NCBI RefSeq assembly: GCF_902506605.1
Contig: NZ_LR733979.1
Coordinates: forward strand, 827,064 to 891,063
Source of the DNA: Sphingomonas sp. AX6
Lineage (GTDB): Bacteria > Pseudomonadota > Alphaproteobacteria > Sphingomonadales > Sphingomonadaceae
DNA length: 64,000 nucleotides
Direction of reading: 5' to 3'
The position numbers and the translations under genes were made by a program. Numbering within the stretch: the stretch's first letter is position 1; the number at the start of each line of letters is the position of its first letter. The notes under the pieces are model-generated. The model was not told the origin of the DNA, searched no databases, and saw nothing but the letters and a program-made list of their open reading frames with translations. Below, one piece after another: positions 50,832-59,326 of the stretch.

Positions 50832-51977
50832 ATGAAGTTCGCCTTGCCGCTCGTTGCGCTGATCCTCGCTGCCTGCAATACCGATCCGCAGCCGCAGGAA
50901 AGCGATGCGCGCGCGCGGGCCGCCGCCCAACCCAATGTGCCTGCGCAACCCGGTGCGCCCAGCCCAACGCCGTCGCCCAGCGAGGCTGCCGAACCGGTCA
51001 TCGCCCCCGCGCTCGCCAGCACAGGCCCGCGCGCCACGCCGGGCGAGATGCGGACCTTTCGCGACTGGGTGGTCGGGTGCGACAATCGCCTGTCCTGCAC
51101 CGCCGTCGCGCTCGGCCCCGACGATGCCGAATTTCCGACGCTGAGGGTCGTGGTGATGCGCGCGGGCGGCGGTGCGCTGCCCCGCGTAATCGTCGATTCG
51201 AACGACGATATCGCCGCACCCGTCACGATCACTATCGACGGCAAACCCGTCGCCAAAGGCGGACGCAATGACGACGAAGGCGTGATCTTTACCGGCGAGG
51301 AGGCTGGGCGGCTGATCGAGGCGATCGCCCAGGGCAAGGCAGGTCGGATCGGCCACGGCAAGACGGAGGACGCCATCGCGCTGAACGGCGCGGCGGCGGC
51401 ACTGCGCCACATGGACGAACAACAGCGCCTGACGGGTACGACCGCGGCACTGATTGCGCGCGGCAAGGACCGCCCGACCGCTTCGCCCCCCGCATTGCCG
51501 GTCGTCGCGCGTGTTCGCCCATCGGGTCGCGCCACTCGCCCCACGCCCGCGCAGGTCACCGCGATGCGGCGAGCCGCCGATTGCCAGATCGAATTTCTCG
51601 ACGAAGCGCAGACCCGGCCCGAGGCGCATGCGTTGGGCGGAAGCGCGACGCTGATCCTGCTGCCATGCGGTGCGGGTGCGTATAATTTCATGTCGGCGGT
51701 GTTCGTGATCGGCAAAGACGGCGTGCTGCGTCCGGCGACCTTCGACACATCGGTGGGCTTCGATGTCGAGGCGGGAGCGGTGCCGCAACTGGTGAATTCC
51801 GGCTTCGGCGAGGGGCGCCTGACCAATTATTCCAAAGGTCGCGGGATCGGCGATTGCGGCATCGGCCAGGATTTCGTCTGGGACGGTCAGCGCTTTCGCC
51901 TGATCGAGCAAAGCGAAATGACCGAATGTCGCGGATCGACACGGTTGGTGACGACATGGCGGGCAGAGGTTCGGTAA
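50832..51977 (+). CDS. DUF1176 family lipoprotein
   Basis: A 381-residue lipoprotein: signal with LILAAC (modified Cys at about 15), a Pro/Ala-rich linker (about 20-65), then the DUF1176 domain. The FRDWVVGCDNRLSCTAVAL start carries two Cys, and further Cys near 250, 275, 343 and 360 probably form disulphides. Function unknown. The stretch after the stop holds a repeat and then the convergent egtD. Confidence 0.85.
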   Translation: MKFALPLVALILAACNTDPQPQESDARARAAAQPNVPAQPGAPSPTPSPSEAAEPVIAPALASTGPRATPGEMRTFRDWVVGCDNRLSCTAVALGPDDAEFPTLRVVVMRAGGGALPRVIVDSNDDIAAPVTITIDGKPVAKGGRNDDEGVIFTGEEAGRLIEAIAQGKAGRIGHGKTEDAIALNGAAAALRHMDEQQRLTGTTAALIARGKDRPTASPPALPVVARVRPSGRATRPTPAQVTAMRRAADCQIEFLDEAQTRPEAHALGGSATLILLPCGAGAYNFMSAVFVIGKDGVLRPATFDTSVGFDVEAGAVPQLVNSGFGEGRLTNYSKGRGIGDCGIGQDFVWDGQRFRLIEQSEMTECRGSTRLVTTWRAEVR

Positions 51978-51999
51978 GGCATATCAATGCCCCCTGTTT

Positions 52000-52110
52000 C
52001 GTCACCCCGGCCGAAGTGCCGGGGTCCACTTGGCAGCCCGCTCAATCGCAAGAAAGCCTGGACGCTGCGCTTGTCGCACGGTGGACCCCGGCACTTCGGC
52101 CGGGGCGACG
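52000..52110. repeat. Paired-stem intergenic repeat, CACCCCGGCC type
   Basis: Inverted arms CGTCACCCCGGCCGAAGTGC and GCACTTCGGCCGGGGCGACG enclose about 60 bp, and TTTTTT follows on the plus strand. Between the convergent DUF1176 and egtD genes; could terminate the plus-strand transcript. Same class as 14287 with a different stem sequence. Confidence 0.86.
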
Positions 52111-52158
52111 GAATTTTTTGGGTCGATCGATTACCTCACAACCGAATGGCGACCAGCT

Positions 52159-53136
52159 TCAGGGCGCGGGCGGCCTAGGCTGTGCTTCACCCAACAGCAG
52201 CGCGAACGCATCGTCGGGCGCGCTCCATTCGCCGATGACGGTCCATCCGCCGGCGTCCATCAGCATCCGGGCATCGCGCGGGCCGTATTTGTGGCTGTTT
52301 TCGGTGTGGATGCCCTCGCCCTTGCGGATCTGGAAATTGCGTCCATCGACGCTGAACGCCATGTCGCGCGTCGCGATCAGGTGCATCTCGATGCGCGACG
52401 CGTCTTCGTTCCACCTCGCTTCGTGGACGAAGCCATCGACTGGGATGTCGCCGTCCAGCTCGCGGTTGATACGTTCCAGCAAGTTCAGGTTGAACGCCGC
52501 CGTCACCCCCTGTGCATCGTCATAGGCGGGGACCAGGATGTCCGCCGATTTCACCCGGTCGATCCCGATCAGCAATTGCGCAGCCTCGCCCAGCGACCCG
52601 CGCATCGACCGGAGGAGATCGACCGCGGCATAGCGTGTGAGGTTGCCGATCGTCGAACCGGGGAAAAAACCCAGCTTGGGCAAGCTCCCGACATCGCGCG
52701 GCAAGGTCACCGGCGACATGAAATTGGCCTCTAGCGGATAAACGTCGATCGCCGGAAACCGCGCCGCTAGATCGCGCGCCGATGCCCGCAGAAAATCCCC
52801 CGAAATGTCGATCGGCACATAGGCCGAGGGCGAAATCGCCGACAGCAACAAGGGCGTCTTGGCCGATGACCCCGATCCGAATTCGACCACCGCGCGCCCC
52901 GGTCCGATCGCGTCGGCCAAGTCTGGCCCCGCCGATTTCAGCAACGCCGCTTCGGTGCGCGTCGGATAATATTCGGGCAGGTCGGTGATCGCCTCGAACA
53001 GTTCGGAACCCCGCCGATCGTAGAACCAGCGCGCCTGAATCGCACGCGGAGTACGCCCCAACCCTTCTACCACATCGCGGCGGAATTCGGGATCGACCAA
53101 ACCATGCTGGCCGTCTTCGGCCTCCTGCTTCAACAT
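52159..53136 (-). CDS. egtD: L-histidine N-alpha-methyltransferase EgtD
   Basis: A 325-residue SAM enzyme that trimethylates histidine to hercynine, the first step of ergothioneine synthesis. EgtD signature: ARWFYDRRGSELFEAIT, LPEYYPTRTEAALL, VEFGSGSSAKT and the TENSHKY segment near the C-terminus. The ATG lies 2 nt after the egtB stop; AAGGA within the egtB end serves as ribosome binding site. Works with EgtB; egtE is not in the window. Confidence 0.95.
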   Translation of the reverse strand: MLKQEAEDGQHGLVDPEFRRDVVEGLGRTPRAIQARWFYDRRGSELFEAITDLPEYYPTRTEAALLKSAGPDLADAIGPGRAVVEFGSGSSAKTPLLLSAISPSAYVPIDISGDFLRASARDLAARFPAIDVYPLEANFMSPVTLPRDVGSLPKLGFFPGSTIGNLTRYAAVDLLRSMRGSLGEAAQLLIGIDRVKSADILVPAYDDAQGVTAAFNLNLLERINRELDGDIPVDGFVHEARWNEDASRIEMHLIATRDMAFSVDGRNFQIRKGEGIHTENSHKYGPRDARMLMDAGGWTVIGEWSAPDDAFALLLGEAQPRPPAP

Positions 53137-53138
53137 CG

Positions 53139-54401
53139 TCACAAATCCTTGGCCAGCCGAACGCCGGTGAATTGCCAACGCTGGTGGGGGTAGAAAAAAT
53201 TGCGGTAGCTGGCGCGCACATGCCCGCGCGGCGTCGCGCACGATCCGCCCTTCAGCACGAACTGCCCGCTCATGAACTTGCCATTATACTCGCCCACCGC
53301 GCCTTCGCAGGCCGCGAAACCCGGATAGGGACGGTACGCGCTGCCGGTCCATTCCCACACATCGCCGAACCAGGCCGGACCACCGGTCGAGGGGCGAGGT
53401 TCGACCGGCCCGGCGCAGTCGAGCAGATTACCCTCGCGCGGATCGCCCGCGCGCGCGGCGGACTCCCATTCGAATTCGGTCGGCAATCGCGCGCCCGCCC
53501 AACTGGCATAGGCGTCGGCTTCGAACAGACTGACATGCGTCACCGGCGCGGCGGGGTCGATCGCGCGCCGCCCGTCGAGTCCGAAACGCGTCCAGCCACC
53601 ATCGTCACCGCGTGCCCAGTAAAGCGGCGCGTCGATGCCCTCCGCCTGCACCCACGCCCAGCCATCCGACAGCCAATGACGGGCGTCGCGATAGCCGCCA
53701 TCGTCAATGAACGCGGCCCATTCGCCATTGGTCACGGTGCGGTCGGCGATGGCGTGGGGGTGGAGCAGCGCGCGATGCCGCGGCCCTTCGCAATCGAAGG
53801 CGAAGCCGTCGACATCATGCCCGATCTCGACCAGTCCCTCGCGCCCTTCGATCCAGCCGAGCGGTCCTGGCATTTGCACAGGCCGCTTGCGGTCGCCTTG
53901 CCAGATCGCAGGCTCGCATGGGTTTTCGGACAACAGGTGCAGGATGTCGGTCAGCAGCAATTCCTGATGCTGCTCCTCGTGATGGCATCCCAGCGCCACC
54001 AGATCGCGCGCCGCATCGGGCAGGATTTCGAACGCCGCCAGCACCGCTCCGTTGATGGCCGCGCGATAGTTCAGCACCTCGTCCAGGCTGGGGCGGGTGA
54101 TCATTCCCCGCCGTCCGCGCGCGTGCCGCCTGCCTTCGGCCTCGTAATAGCTGTTGAACAGGAACGGATAGCGCGCGTCGTACAGCCGATATTCGGGCAC
54201 ATGATCGCGCAGCACGAAGGTTTCGAAGAACCAGCTCGTGTGCGCCAGATGCCATTTGGCGGGCGATGCGTCGTCCATCGACTGAACGGTGGCGTCGGCG
54301 TCGGACAGGGGTGCGGCCAGCGCCTCGGTCAGATGACGGACGTCCGAAAACCGCGCGGCAAGCGCCGATGCGGGGCTGGCAATGGTGGATTGCGGTCGCA
54401 T
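53139..54401 (-). CDS. egtB: Ergothioneine biosynthesis iron enzyme EgtB
   Basis: A 420-residue non-haem iron enzyme that attaches a sulphur donor (gamma-glutamylcysteine or cysteine) to hercynine. The N-terminal DinB-like domain carries iron ligands: His in KWHLAHTSWFFETF (about 50) and HHEEQHQELL (about 140). The C-terminal FGE/SUMF domain has WFGDVWEWTGSAYRPYPGF and the end HQRWQFTGVRLAKDL. The ATG at 54401 has GAGGGAGAG just upstream. Directly followed by egtD. Confidence 0.95.
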   Translation of the reverse strand: MRPQSTIASPASALAARFSDVRHLTEALAAPLSDADATVQSMDDASPAKWHLAHTSWFFETFVLRDHVPEYRLYDARYPFLFNSYYEAEGRRHARGRRGMITRPSLDEVLNYRAAINGAVLAAFEILPDAARDLVALGCHHEEQHQELLLTDILHLLSENPCEPAIWQGDRKRPVQMPGPLGWIEGREGLVEIGHDVDGFAFDCEGPRHRALLHPHAIADRTVTNGEWAAFIDDGGYRDARHWLSDGWAWVQAEGIDAPLYWARGDDGGWTRFGLDGRRAIDPAAPVTHVSLFEADAYASWAGARLPTEFEWESAARAGDPREGNLLDCAGPVEPRPSTGGPAWFGDVWEWTGSAYRPYPGFAACEGAVGEYNGKFMSGQFVLKGGSCATPRGHVRASYRNFFYPHQRWQFTGVRLAKDL

Positions 54402-54485
54402 CGCCTCTCCCTCATGCGATGACACGCGAGCGACGGATGCGAAGCGCCGCCCAGCTTCATTTACGGCGCAGAAAAGCGCGCCGAC

Positions 54486-55052
54486 CTAGCGCGAAGCGCC
54501 CGGCACCCAAAGAACGTCGCCACCCGCCTTTTTGTTCACGTCGCGCGCAAGAATAAAAAGCAGGTCGGACAAGCGGTTAACATAGGTTAGCGCAAAAGGA
54601 TTGAGCGACCGTCCTGCGTTGGTGGCAACACAAGCCCGTTCGGCCCGCCGAACGATCGCGCGCGCCAGATGCAGCGCCGCTGCACCGGGCGTTCCGGCGG
54701 GCAGAATGAAGCTTTTGAGCGGGTCGAGATCGGCGTTGACCCGGTCGATCGTCGCCTCCAGCCATTCGACCTGGGCAGCGACGATCCTGAGCGTCATTTC
54801 CGAGGGTTGGAAATCATCGCCCGGCGTCGCAATGTCGGCGCCCAGATCGAACAGGTCGTTCTGGACCCGCGCCAGCAAAGCGTCATGCAGCCCGTCCAAT
54901 GCCGCGCGGGCAACCCCGATCGCGGAATTCGCTTCGTCCACATCGCCGATCGCCGCAAACAGCGGATCGGACTTTGCCCGCCGCGACCCATCGACCAGCC
55001 CGCTGGTCCCGTCGTCGCCGGTGCGGGTGTAGATTTTGTTGAGCTTGACGAT
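54486..55052 (-). CDS. Cob(I)yrinic acid a,c-diamide adenosyltransferase (PduO type), apparent ATC start
   Basis: A 188-residue PduO-type ATP:cob(I)alamin adenosyltransferase that makes adenosylcobalamin. The ATP-binding N-terminal motif (KIYTRTGDDGTSG) lies at residues 6-18, and the C-terminal conserved LNPFALTYVNRLSDLLFILAR is intact. The whole N-terminal region is in frame, but no ATG, GTG or TTG occurs before it. The expected start codon reads ATC (55052-55050) between AGGACG and GTCAAGCTC. The first standard start (GTG, 54941) would delete the ATP site. A rare ATC start or a sequence change must be considered. 4 nt after the HIG1-like stop. Confidence 0.88.
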   Translation of the reverse strand: MVKLNKIYTRTGDDGTSGLVDGSRRAKSDPLFAAIGDVDEANSAIGVARAALDGLHDALLARVQNDLFDLGADIATPGDDFQPSEMTLRIVAAQVEWLEATIDRVNADLDPLKSFILPAGTPGAAALHLARAIVRRAERACVATNAGRSLNPFALTYVNRLSDLLFILARDVNKKAGGDVLWVPGASR

Positions 55053-55056
55053 CGTC

Positions 55057-55287
55057 CTAGCGCCCGCCGCCCAGCACCAGCAGCGCCAGACAGACGATCA
55101 GGATGGTCACGCCCTGAAAGATCACGCGCTGCTGCATCATCTTGTTCGATTTGACCGCGGACGTGGCCGGCGCATCGCCCTTCAGTTCCGCCTCCGTCGT
55201 CTTCAGGAAGATGACGATACCACGAACGAGCGCGACGAGCGTCGCGATCATGCCCGCGATGATGAGCAGGGGAAGGATGGTGGACAT
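55057..55287 (-). CDS. Twin transmembrane helix small protein (HIG1-type)
   Basis: A 76-residue membrane protein with two helices (about 4-26 and 53-72) joined by a polar loop with SNKMMQQRVIFQG, matching the HIG1/RCF1-like domain. In related organisms these proteins associate with cytochrome oxidase supercomplexes. The stop lies 4 nt before the cobalamin adenosyltransferase start, an arrangement common in alphaproteobacteria. Confidence 0.88.
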   Translation of the reverse strand: MSTILPLLIIAGMIATLVALVRGIVIFLKTTEAELKGDAPATSAVKSNKMMQQRVIFQGVTILIVCLALLVLGGGR

Positions 55288-55380
55288 GGGTCGGATATAG
55301 CGCGTCGGAGCGAATGTTCCAACCGGACCAACGGCGATAATTCCCGCTCGCTCTGATCGGATTTGATCACCGATGGCAGG

Positions 55381-56229
55381 TCAGAAGAGTTGCCCGCGAA
55401 GGCCGTCAGCGACCTTCCGCCCATCCTCTCCTGCTTCGCGCATCGCCGCCAGCGTCGGCGCGCCGTCGCGCTTGGCCAGCCGCTTGCCTTCCCTATCCAC
55501 CAGCGACGGGTGATGGTGATAGGCGGGCGTCGGCAATCCCAGCAGCGCTTGCAACAACCGTTGAACATGCGTCGCGTGAAACAGATCGACGCCCCGCACC
55601 ACGTCGCTCACGCCTTGTGCGGCGTCGTCCACCGTGACCGCCAGATGATAGCTGGTCCCGGCATCCTTGCGCGCCAGCACCACATCACCCAGCGACAGCG
55701 GGTCGGCGACGATGGGGCCTGCCCATTCGTCATGCCAGTCGAGCGGCCCCGCCAGCGCCACCGCGCGGCCCATGTCGATCCGCCATGCATGATCTTCGGT
55801 GGCCAGTCGCGTGGCACGTTCGGCGTCCGACAATCCCCGGCACGTCCCCGGATAAAGCGGCCCGTCCGGCCCGTGCGGTGCCGACTGGCTCCCCGCAATC
55901 TCACGCGCAATGTCGGCACGGGTGCAGAAACAGGGATAGACGACCCCCAGCCCCTTCAACCGGTCGAGCGCCTCGGCATAGAGCTTCATCCGCTCCGACT
56001 GAACTACCACCGGTTCGTCCCAATCGATCCCCAGCCAGCGTAGATCGTCAAAGATCGCCTGCACATGCTCCGCCCGGCACCGCCCCCGGTCGATATCCTC
56101 GATCCGCAACAAAAACCGCCCGCCGTGCGCCCGCGCGAAATCATGCGCCATCAGCGCGGAATAGCCATGCCCCAAATGCAGCCGCCCGGTCGGGCTGGGC
56201 GCAAATCGCGTAACGACGGCTTCGTGCAT
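55381..56229 (-). CDS. gluQRS: Glutamyl-Q tRNA(Asp) synthetase
   Basis: A 282-residue truncated GluRS-like enzyme that glutamylates queuosine in tRNA-Asp. RFAPSPTGRLHLGHGYSAL gives the HIGH motif variant HLGH (18-21); KRLAKRDG is the KMSKS-type loop; the anticodon-binding domain of GluRS is absent, as usual. Zinc-site Cys lie near CFCTR. A queuosine-precursor transporter is found at 46892, so queuosine use by the cell is plausible. Confidence 0.93.
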   Translation of the reverse strand: MHEAVVTRFAPSPTGRLHLGHGYSALMAHDFARAHGGRFLLRIEDIDRGRCRAEHVQAIFDDLRWLGIDWDEPVVVQSERMKLYAEALDRLKGLGVVYPCFCTRADIAREIAGSQSAPHGPDGPLYPGTCRGLSDAERATRLATEDHAWRIDMGRAVALAGPLDWHDEWAGPIVADPLSLGDVVLARKDAGTSYHLAVTVDDAAQGVSDVVRGVDLFHATHVQRLLQALLGLPTPAYHHHPSLVDREGKRLAKRDGAPTLAAMREAGEDGRKVADGLRGQLF

Positions 56230-56332
56230 TCAGGACTCTTGACCGCGAGTCACGGCTCGTGCTGTCATGCGGCTGTCACGCCTGTCCGCCAAGGACACGG
56301 ACGAACGACGCGGGAAAGGGGGAACGTCCTTC

Positions 56333-56899
56333 ATGTACCATCCCGATCTGATCCGGCACCCGGACGGATGCCCGGCGCTCGTCCTCAACGCCGATTATAC
56401 GCCGCTCAGCTATTATCCGTTGTCGGTCTGGCCGTGGCAGACCGCGATCAAGGCGGTGTGGCTGGAGCGGGTCGATATCGTATCGCATTACGAGCGAGAG
56501 GTGCGAAGTCCCAGCGCGACGATGAAGCTGCCCTCGGTGATCGCGCTCAAACAATTCGTTCGTCCTTCCGCCTATCCGGCCTTTACCCGTTTCAACCTGT
56601 TCCTGCGCGACAAGTTCGTCTGCCAATATTGCGGCTCTCCGCGCGACCTGACCTTCGACCATGTCATCCCCCGTGCACAAGGGGGCCGCACGACGTGGGA
56701 AAATGTCGCGACCGCGTGCGCGCCGTGCAACCTGCGCAAAGGGGGCCGCACGCCCAAGCAAGCACATATGCCGCTCCACATCGCGCCCATCCGTCCGACT
56801 AGCTGGCATTTGCAGGAACATGGCCGGTCCTTTCCGCCCAATCATCTGCATGAAACCTGGCACGACTGGCTCTATTGGGACATCGAACTGGAGGCGTGA
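56333..56899 (+). CDS. HNH endonuclease family protein
   Basis: A 188-residue HNH nuclease of the common alphaproteobacterial chromosomal type. The C-terminal domain has FVCQYCGSPRDLTFDHVIPR (CxxC plus DH) and then ACAPCNLRKGGRTP (second CxxC and the N/H catalytic segment). ATG 56333 is chosen; an ATG at 56267 is in frame. Function in the cell is unproven (it is not linked to a restriction system here). Confidence 0.9.
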   Translation: MYHPDLIRHPDGCPALVLNADYTPLSYYPLSVWPWQTAIKAVWLERVDIVSHYEREVRSPSATMKLPSVIALKQFVRPSAYPAFTRFNLFLRDKFVCQYCGSPRDLTFDHVIPRAQGGRTTWENVATACAPCNLRKGGRTPKQAHMPLHIAPIRPTSWHLQEHGRSFPPNHLHETWHDWLYWDIELEA

Positions 56900-56918
56900 G
56901 CGCCCGCCTAACCTGCCG

Positions 56919-56995
56919 CGCTCCCGCGCAGGCGGGAGCCTAGGGCCATGAAGTGCGGCGCCCACGACCCTGGACTCCCGCCTTCGCGGGAGTAT
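56919..56995. repeat. Paired-stem intergenic repeat, CTCCCGCG type
   Basis: Left palindrome GCTCCCGCGCAGGCGGGAGC and right palindrome CTCCCGCCTTCGCGGGAG, with inverted inner parts. Between the HNH and S9 peptidase genes, both on the plus strand. Close to the 46784 copy. Confidence 0.8.
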
Positions 56996-57087
56996 GGATC
57001 CGGGGTGCTCGCTCTCCGAATCATTTCGCTTCCCGACTCATATCGCACGCGATAGCCTCCCGGCTTCATCCTGGGAGGGAATTCATC

Positions 57088-59157
57088 ATGTCGATCAAAT
57101 CGTTCACGCGCACTGTCTTGCTGTGCGCCAGTCCGTTGGCGTTGCTCGTTCCATCCGCGCTGTTCGCCCAGCAATCGGGGGCGCAACAGCTCATCCCGCG
57201 CGAACTGATCTTCGGCAATCCCAGCCGATCGGGGGCGCAAGTCAGCCCCGACGGCAAGCATGTGTCGTGGCTCGCGCCGGTCGATGGCGTGATGAACGTG
57301 TGGGTCGCGCCGATCGCCACCCCGACCCAAGGCAAAGCCGTCACCGCCGACAAGTCGCGCGGCATCAGCCAGTATTTCTGGGCACCCGATGGCAGCCATG
57401 TCCTGTTTTTGCAGGACGCGGGCGGGAACGAGAATTTCCACGTCTTCGCCGTTCCCGCAATGGGCGGCACCGCACGCGACCTGACGCCGGTCGCGGGTAC
57501 CGTTCGCGCCGAAGTGCTCGGCGTCAGCGAGCTCCGCCCCGATGTCGTGCTGGTTGGCCTGAACGACCGCAACCCGCAATTCTTCGACCCCTACGAAATC
57601 AATTACCGCACGGGTGAGAAGAAGCTGGTGATGGAAAATCCCGGCTATGGCGGGCTGGTCGCCGATAACATGCACAAGATCCGCTTCGGCATGAAGCAGG
57701 TGCCGGGCGGCGGGTCGGTGGTCGACCGGCTGGAGGCCGACGGGAGTTGGAAGACCGCGTTCAGGATCGAGAACGAAGACGCCTTCACCACCAACCCGAT
57801 CGGCTTCGACCGCGACGGCAAGACGCTGTTCATGGTCGACAGCCGCGGTCGCGACAAGGCGGCTTTGGTCCGGATGGACCCGGAGACGCTGAAGACCGAC
57901 ATCATCGCCGAAAGCGACCGCGCCGACATTCAGGGCATCCTGCCCGACCCGCGGACCCACGCGCCGATCGCCTATTCGGTCAATTATCTGAAGAACGAAT
58001 GGACCGCGCTGACGCCGGAGGCCAAGGCCGACCTCGATTTCCTGCGCGGCAAGCTGCCGGGCGAATTCGCCATCACCTCGATCACCGACGACGGACGGCT
58101 GGCGACGGTTTCTTCCTTCGCTGCGGAGGCACCTGGCACGTCCTGGCTCTACGATCGTCAGGCCAAAACGCTCGCCAAACTGTTCGACGTCCGCCCCGAT
58201 CTCTCCAAATACGCGCTGCAACCGATGACGCCGGTGGAAATCCCGAGCGGCGACGGCAAGACGCTCGTCAGCTACCTGACGCTGCCTGCAGGGGCCGACA
58301 CCAATGGCGATGGCAAGGCGGACAGGCCCGCGCCGTTGGTCCTGAACGTCCATGGCGGTCCGTGGGCCCGCGACAATTACGGCTATAACGGCGCGCATCA
58401 ATGGCTCGCCGATCGCGGCTATGCGGTGCTTTCGGTCAATTATCGTGGCTCTACGGGTTTCGGCAAAGGCTTCGTCAATTCCGCCATCGGCGAATGGTCG
58501 GGCGCGATGCACCAGGATTTGATCGACGCGGTCGACTGGGCAATCAAATCAGGCGTCACCACGCCGGACAAGGTCGCGATCATGGGCGGCTCCTATGGCG
58601 GCTATGCGACGCTGGTCGGCGTCACCTTCACGCCCGATCGCTTTGCCTGCGGGGTCGATATCGTCGGGCCTTCAAATTTGAAGACGCTGATGGAAAGCTT
58701 CCCCGCATACTGGCGCCCGATCCTGGAGGGCACCTTCTACAAGCATATCGGCGACCCCAATAAGCCCGAGGATGTGAAGCGGATGATGGCGCAGTCGCCG
58801 ATCAGCCGCGTGGACGCGATCAAAGTACCGTTGCTGATCGGCCAGGGCGCGAACGACCCGCGCGTGGTGAAGGCCGAAAGCGACCAGATCGTCGATGCCA
58901 TGCGCGCCAAGAAACTGCCGGTGACGTACGTGAACTATCCGGACGAGGGCCACGGCTTTCAGCGTCCGGCCAACCGGCTGAGCTTCTTCGCGATTACCGA
59001 GGGCTTCCTCTCGCAATGCCTGGGCGGCAAGGTCGAGCCGATCGGCGACGACTTCACGGGATCGTCGCTGGAGGTGCTGGAAGGCGCGCAGCATGTGCCG
59101 GGGCTGGCGGGCGCGTTGCCCAAGGCCGCAGCAGGGACGACGCCGACAACGGAGTAA
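57088..59157 (+). CDS. S9 family prolyl oligopeptidase-like peptidase
   Basis: A 689-residue exported serine peptidase: signal peptide 1-28 (ending LFAQ), an N-terminal propeller, and the alpha/beta-hydrolase domain. The triad is Ser502 (GGSYGG), Asp590 (GANDPR) and His622 (DEGHGF). An extra DTNGDGKADRP segment near 410-420 precedes the hydrolase domain and resembles a Ca-binding loop. Acts on peptides in the periplasm. GGGAGGGA lies upstream of the ATG. Confidence 0.94.
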   Translation: MSIKSFTRTVLLCASPLALLVPSALFAQQSGAQQLIPRELIFGNPSRSGAQVSPDGKHVSWLAPVDGVMNVWVAPIATPTQGKAVTADKSRGISQYFWAPDGSHVLFLQDAGGNENFHVFAVPAMGGTARDLTPVAGTVRAEVLGVSELRPDVVLVGLNDRNPQFFDPYEINYRTGEKKLVMENPGYGGLVADNMHKIRFGMKQVPGGGSVVDRLEADGSWKTAFRIENEDAFTTNPIGFDRDGKTLFMVDSRGRDKAALVRMDPETLKTDIIAESDRADIQGILPDPRTHAPIAYSVNYLKNEWTALTPEAKADLDFLRGKLPGEFAITSITDDGRLATVSSFAAEAPGTSWLYDRQAKTLAKLFDVRPDLSKYALQPMTPVEIPSGDGKTLVSYLTLPAGADTNGDGKADRPAPLVLNVHGGPWARDNYGYNGAHQWLADRGYAVLSVNYRGSTGFGKGFVNSAIGEWSGAMHQDLIDAVDWAIKSGVTTPDKVAIMGGSYGGYATLVGVTFTPDRFACGVDIVGPSNLKTLMESFPAYWRPILEGTFYKHIGDPNKPEDVKRMMAQSPISRVDAIKVPLLIGQGANDPRVVKAESDQIVDAMRAKKLPVTYVNYPDEGHGFQRPANRLSFFAITEGFLSQCLGGKVEPIGDDFTGSSLEVLEGAQHVPGLAGALPKAAAGTTPTTE

Positions 59158-59165
59158 CCACCTGA

Positions 59166-59249
59166 CCCCGTTCGTGCTGAGCCTGTCGAAGCACTGTCCT
59201 TTCTTCGTGCCAAGAAGGACAGCACTTCGACAAGCTCAGTGCGAACGGG
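59166..59249. repeat. Paired-stem intergenic repeat, TTCGTGCTGAG type
   Basis: Arms CCCGTTCGTGCTGAGCCTG...CGAAGCACTGTCCTT and AAGGACAGCACTTCG...CAAGCTCAGTGCGAACGGG are followed by TTTTTT on the plus strand. It lies 9 nt after the S9 peptidase stop and would work as its terminator. Second copy of the class at 47619. Confidence 0.87.
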
Positions 59250-59326
59250 TTTTTTGGGCACCGATTGCCACCGTTCACCATCTTGCCGCCCCTGTCCTAT
59301 CTCTATAATACAGCGCGGCTAGCACC

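Noticed and set aside
1427..59249. CRISPR arrays suggested by repeated palindromes
   Set aside because: The repeats occur singly as inverted pairs kilobases apart, not as regularly spaced direct repeats, and no cas genes are present.
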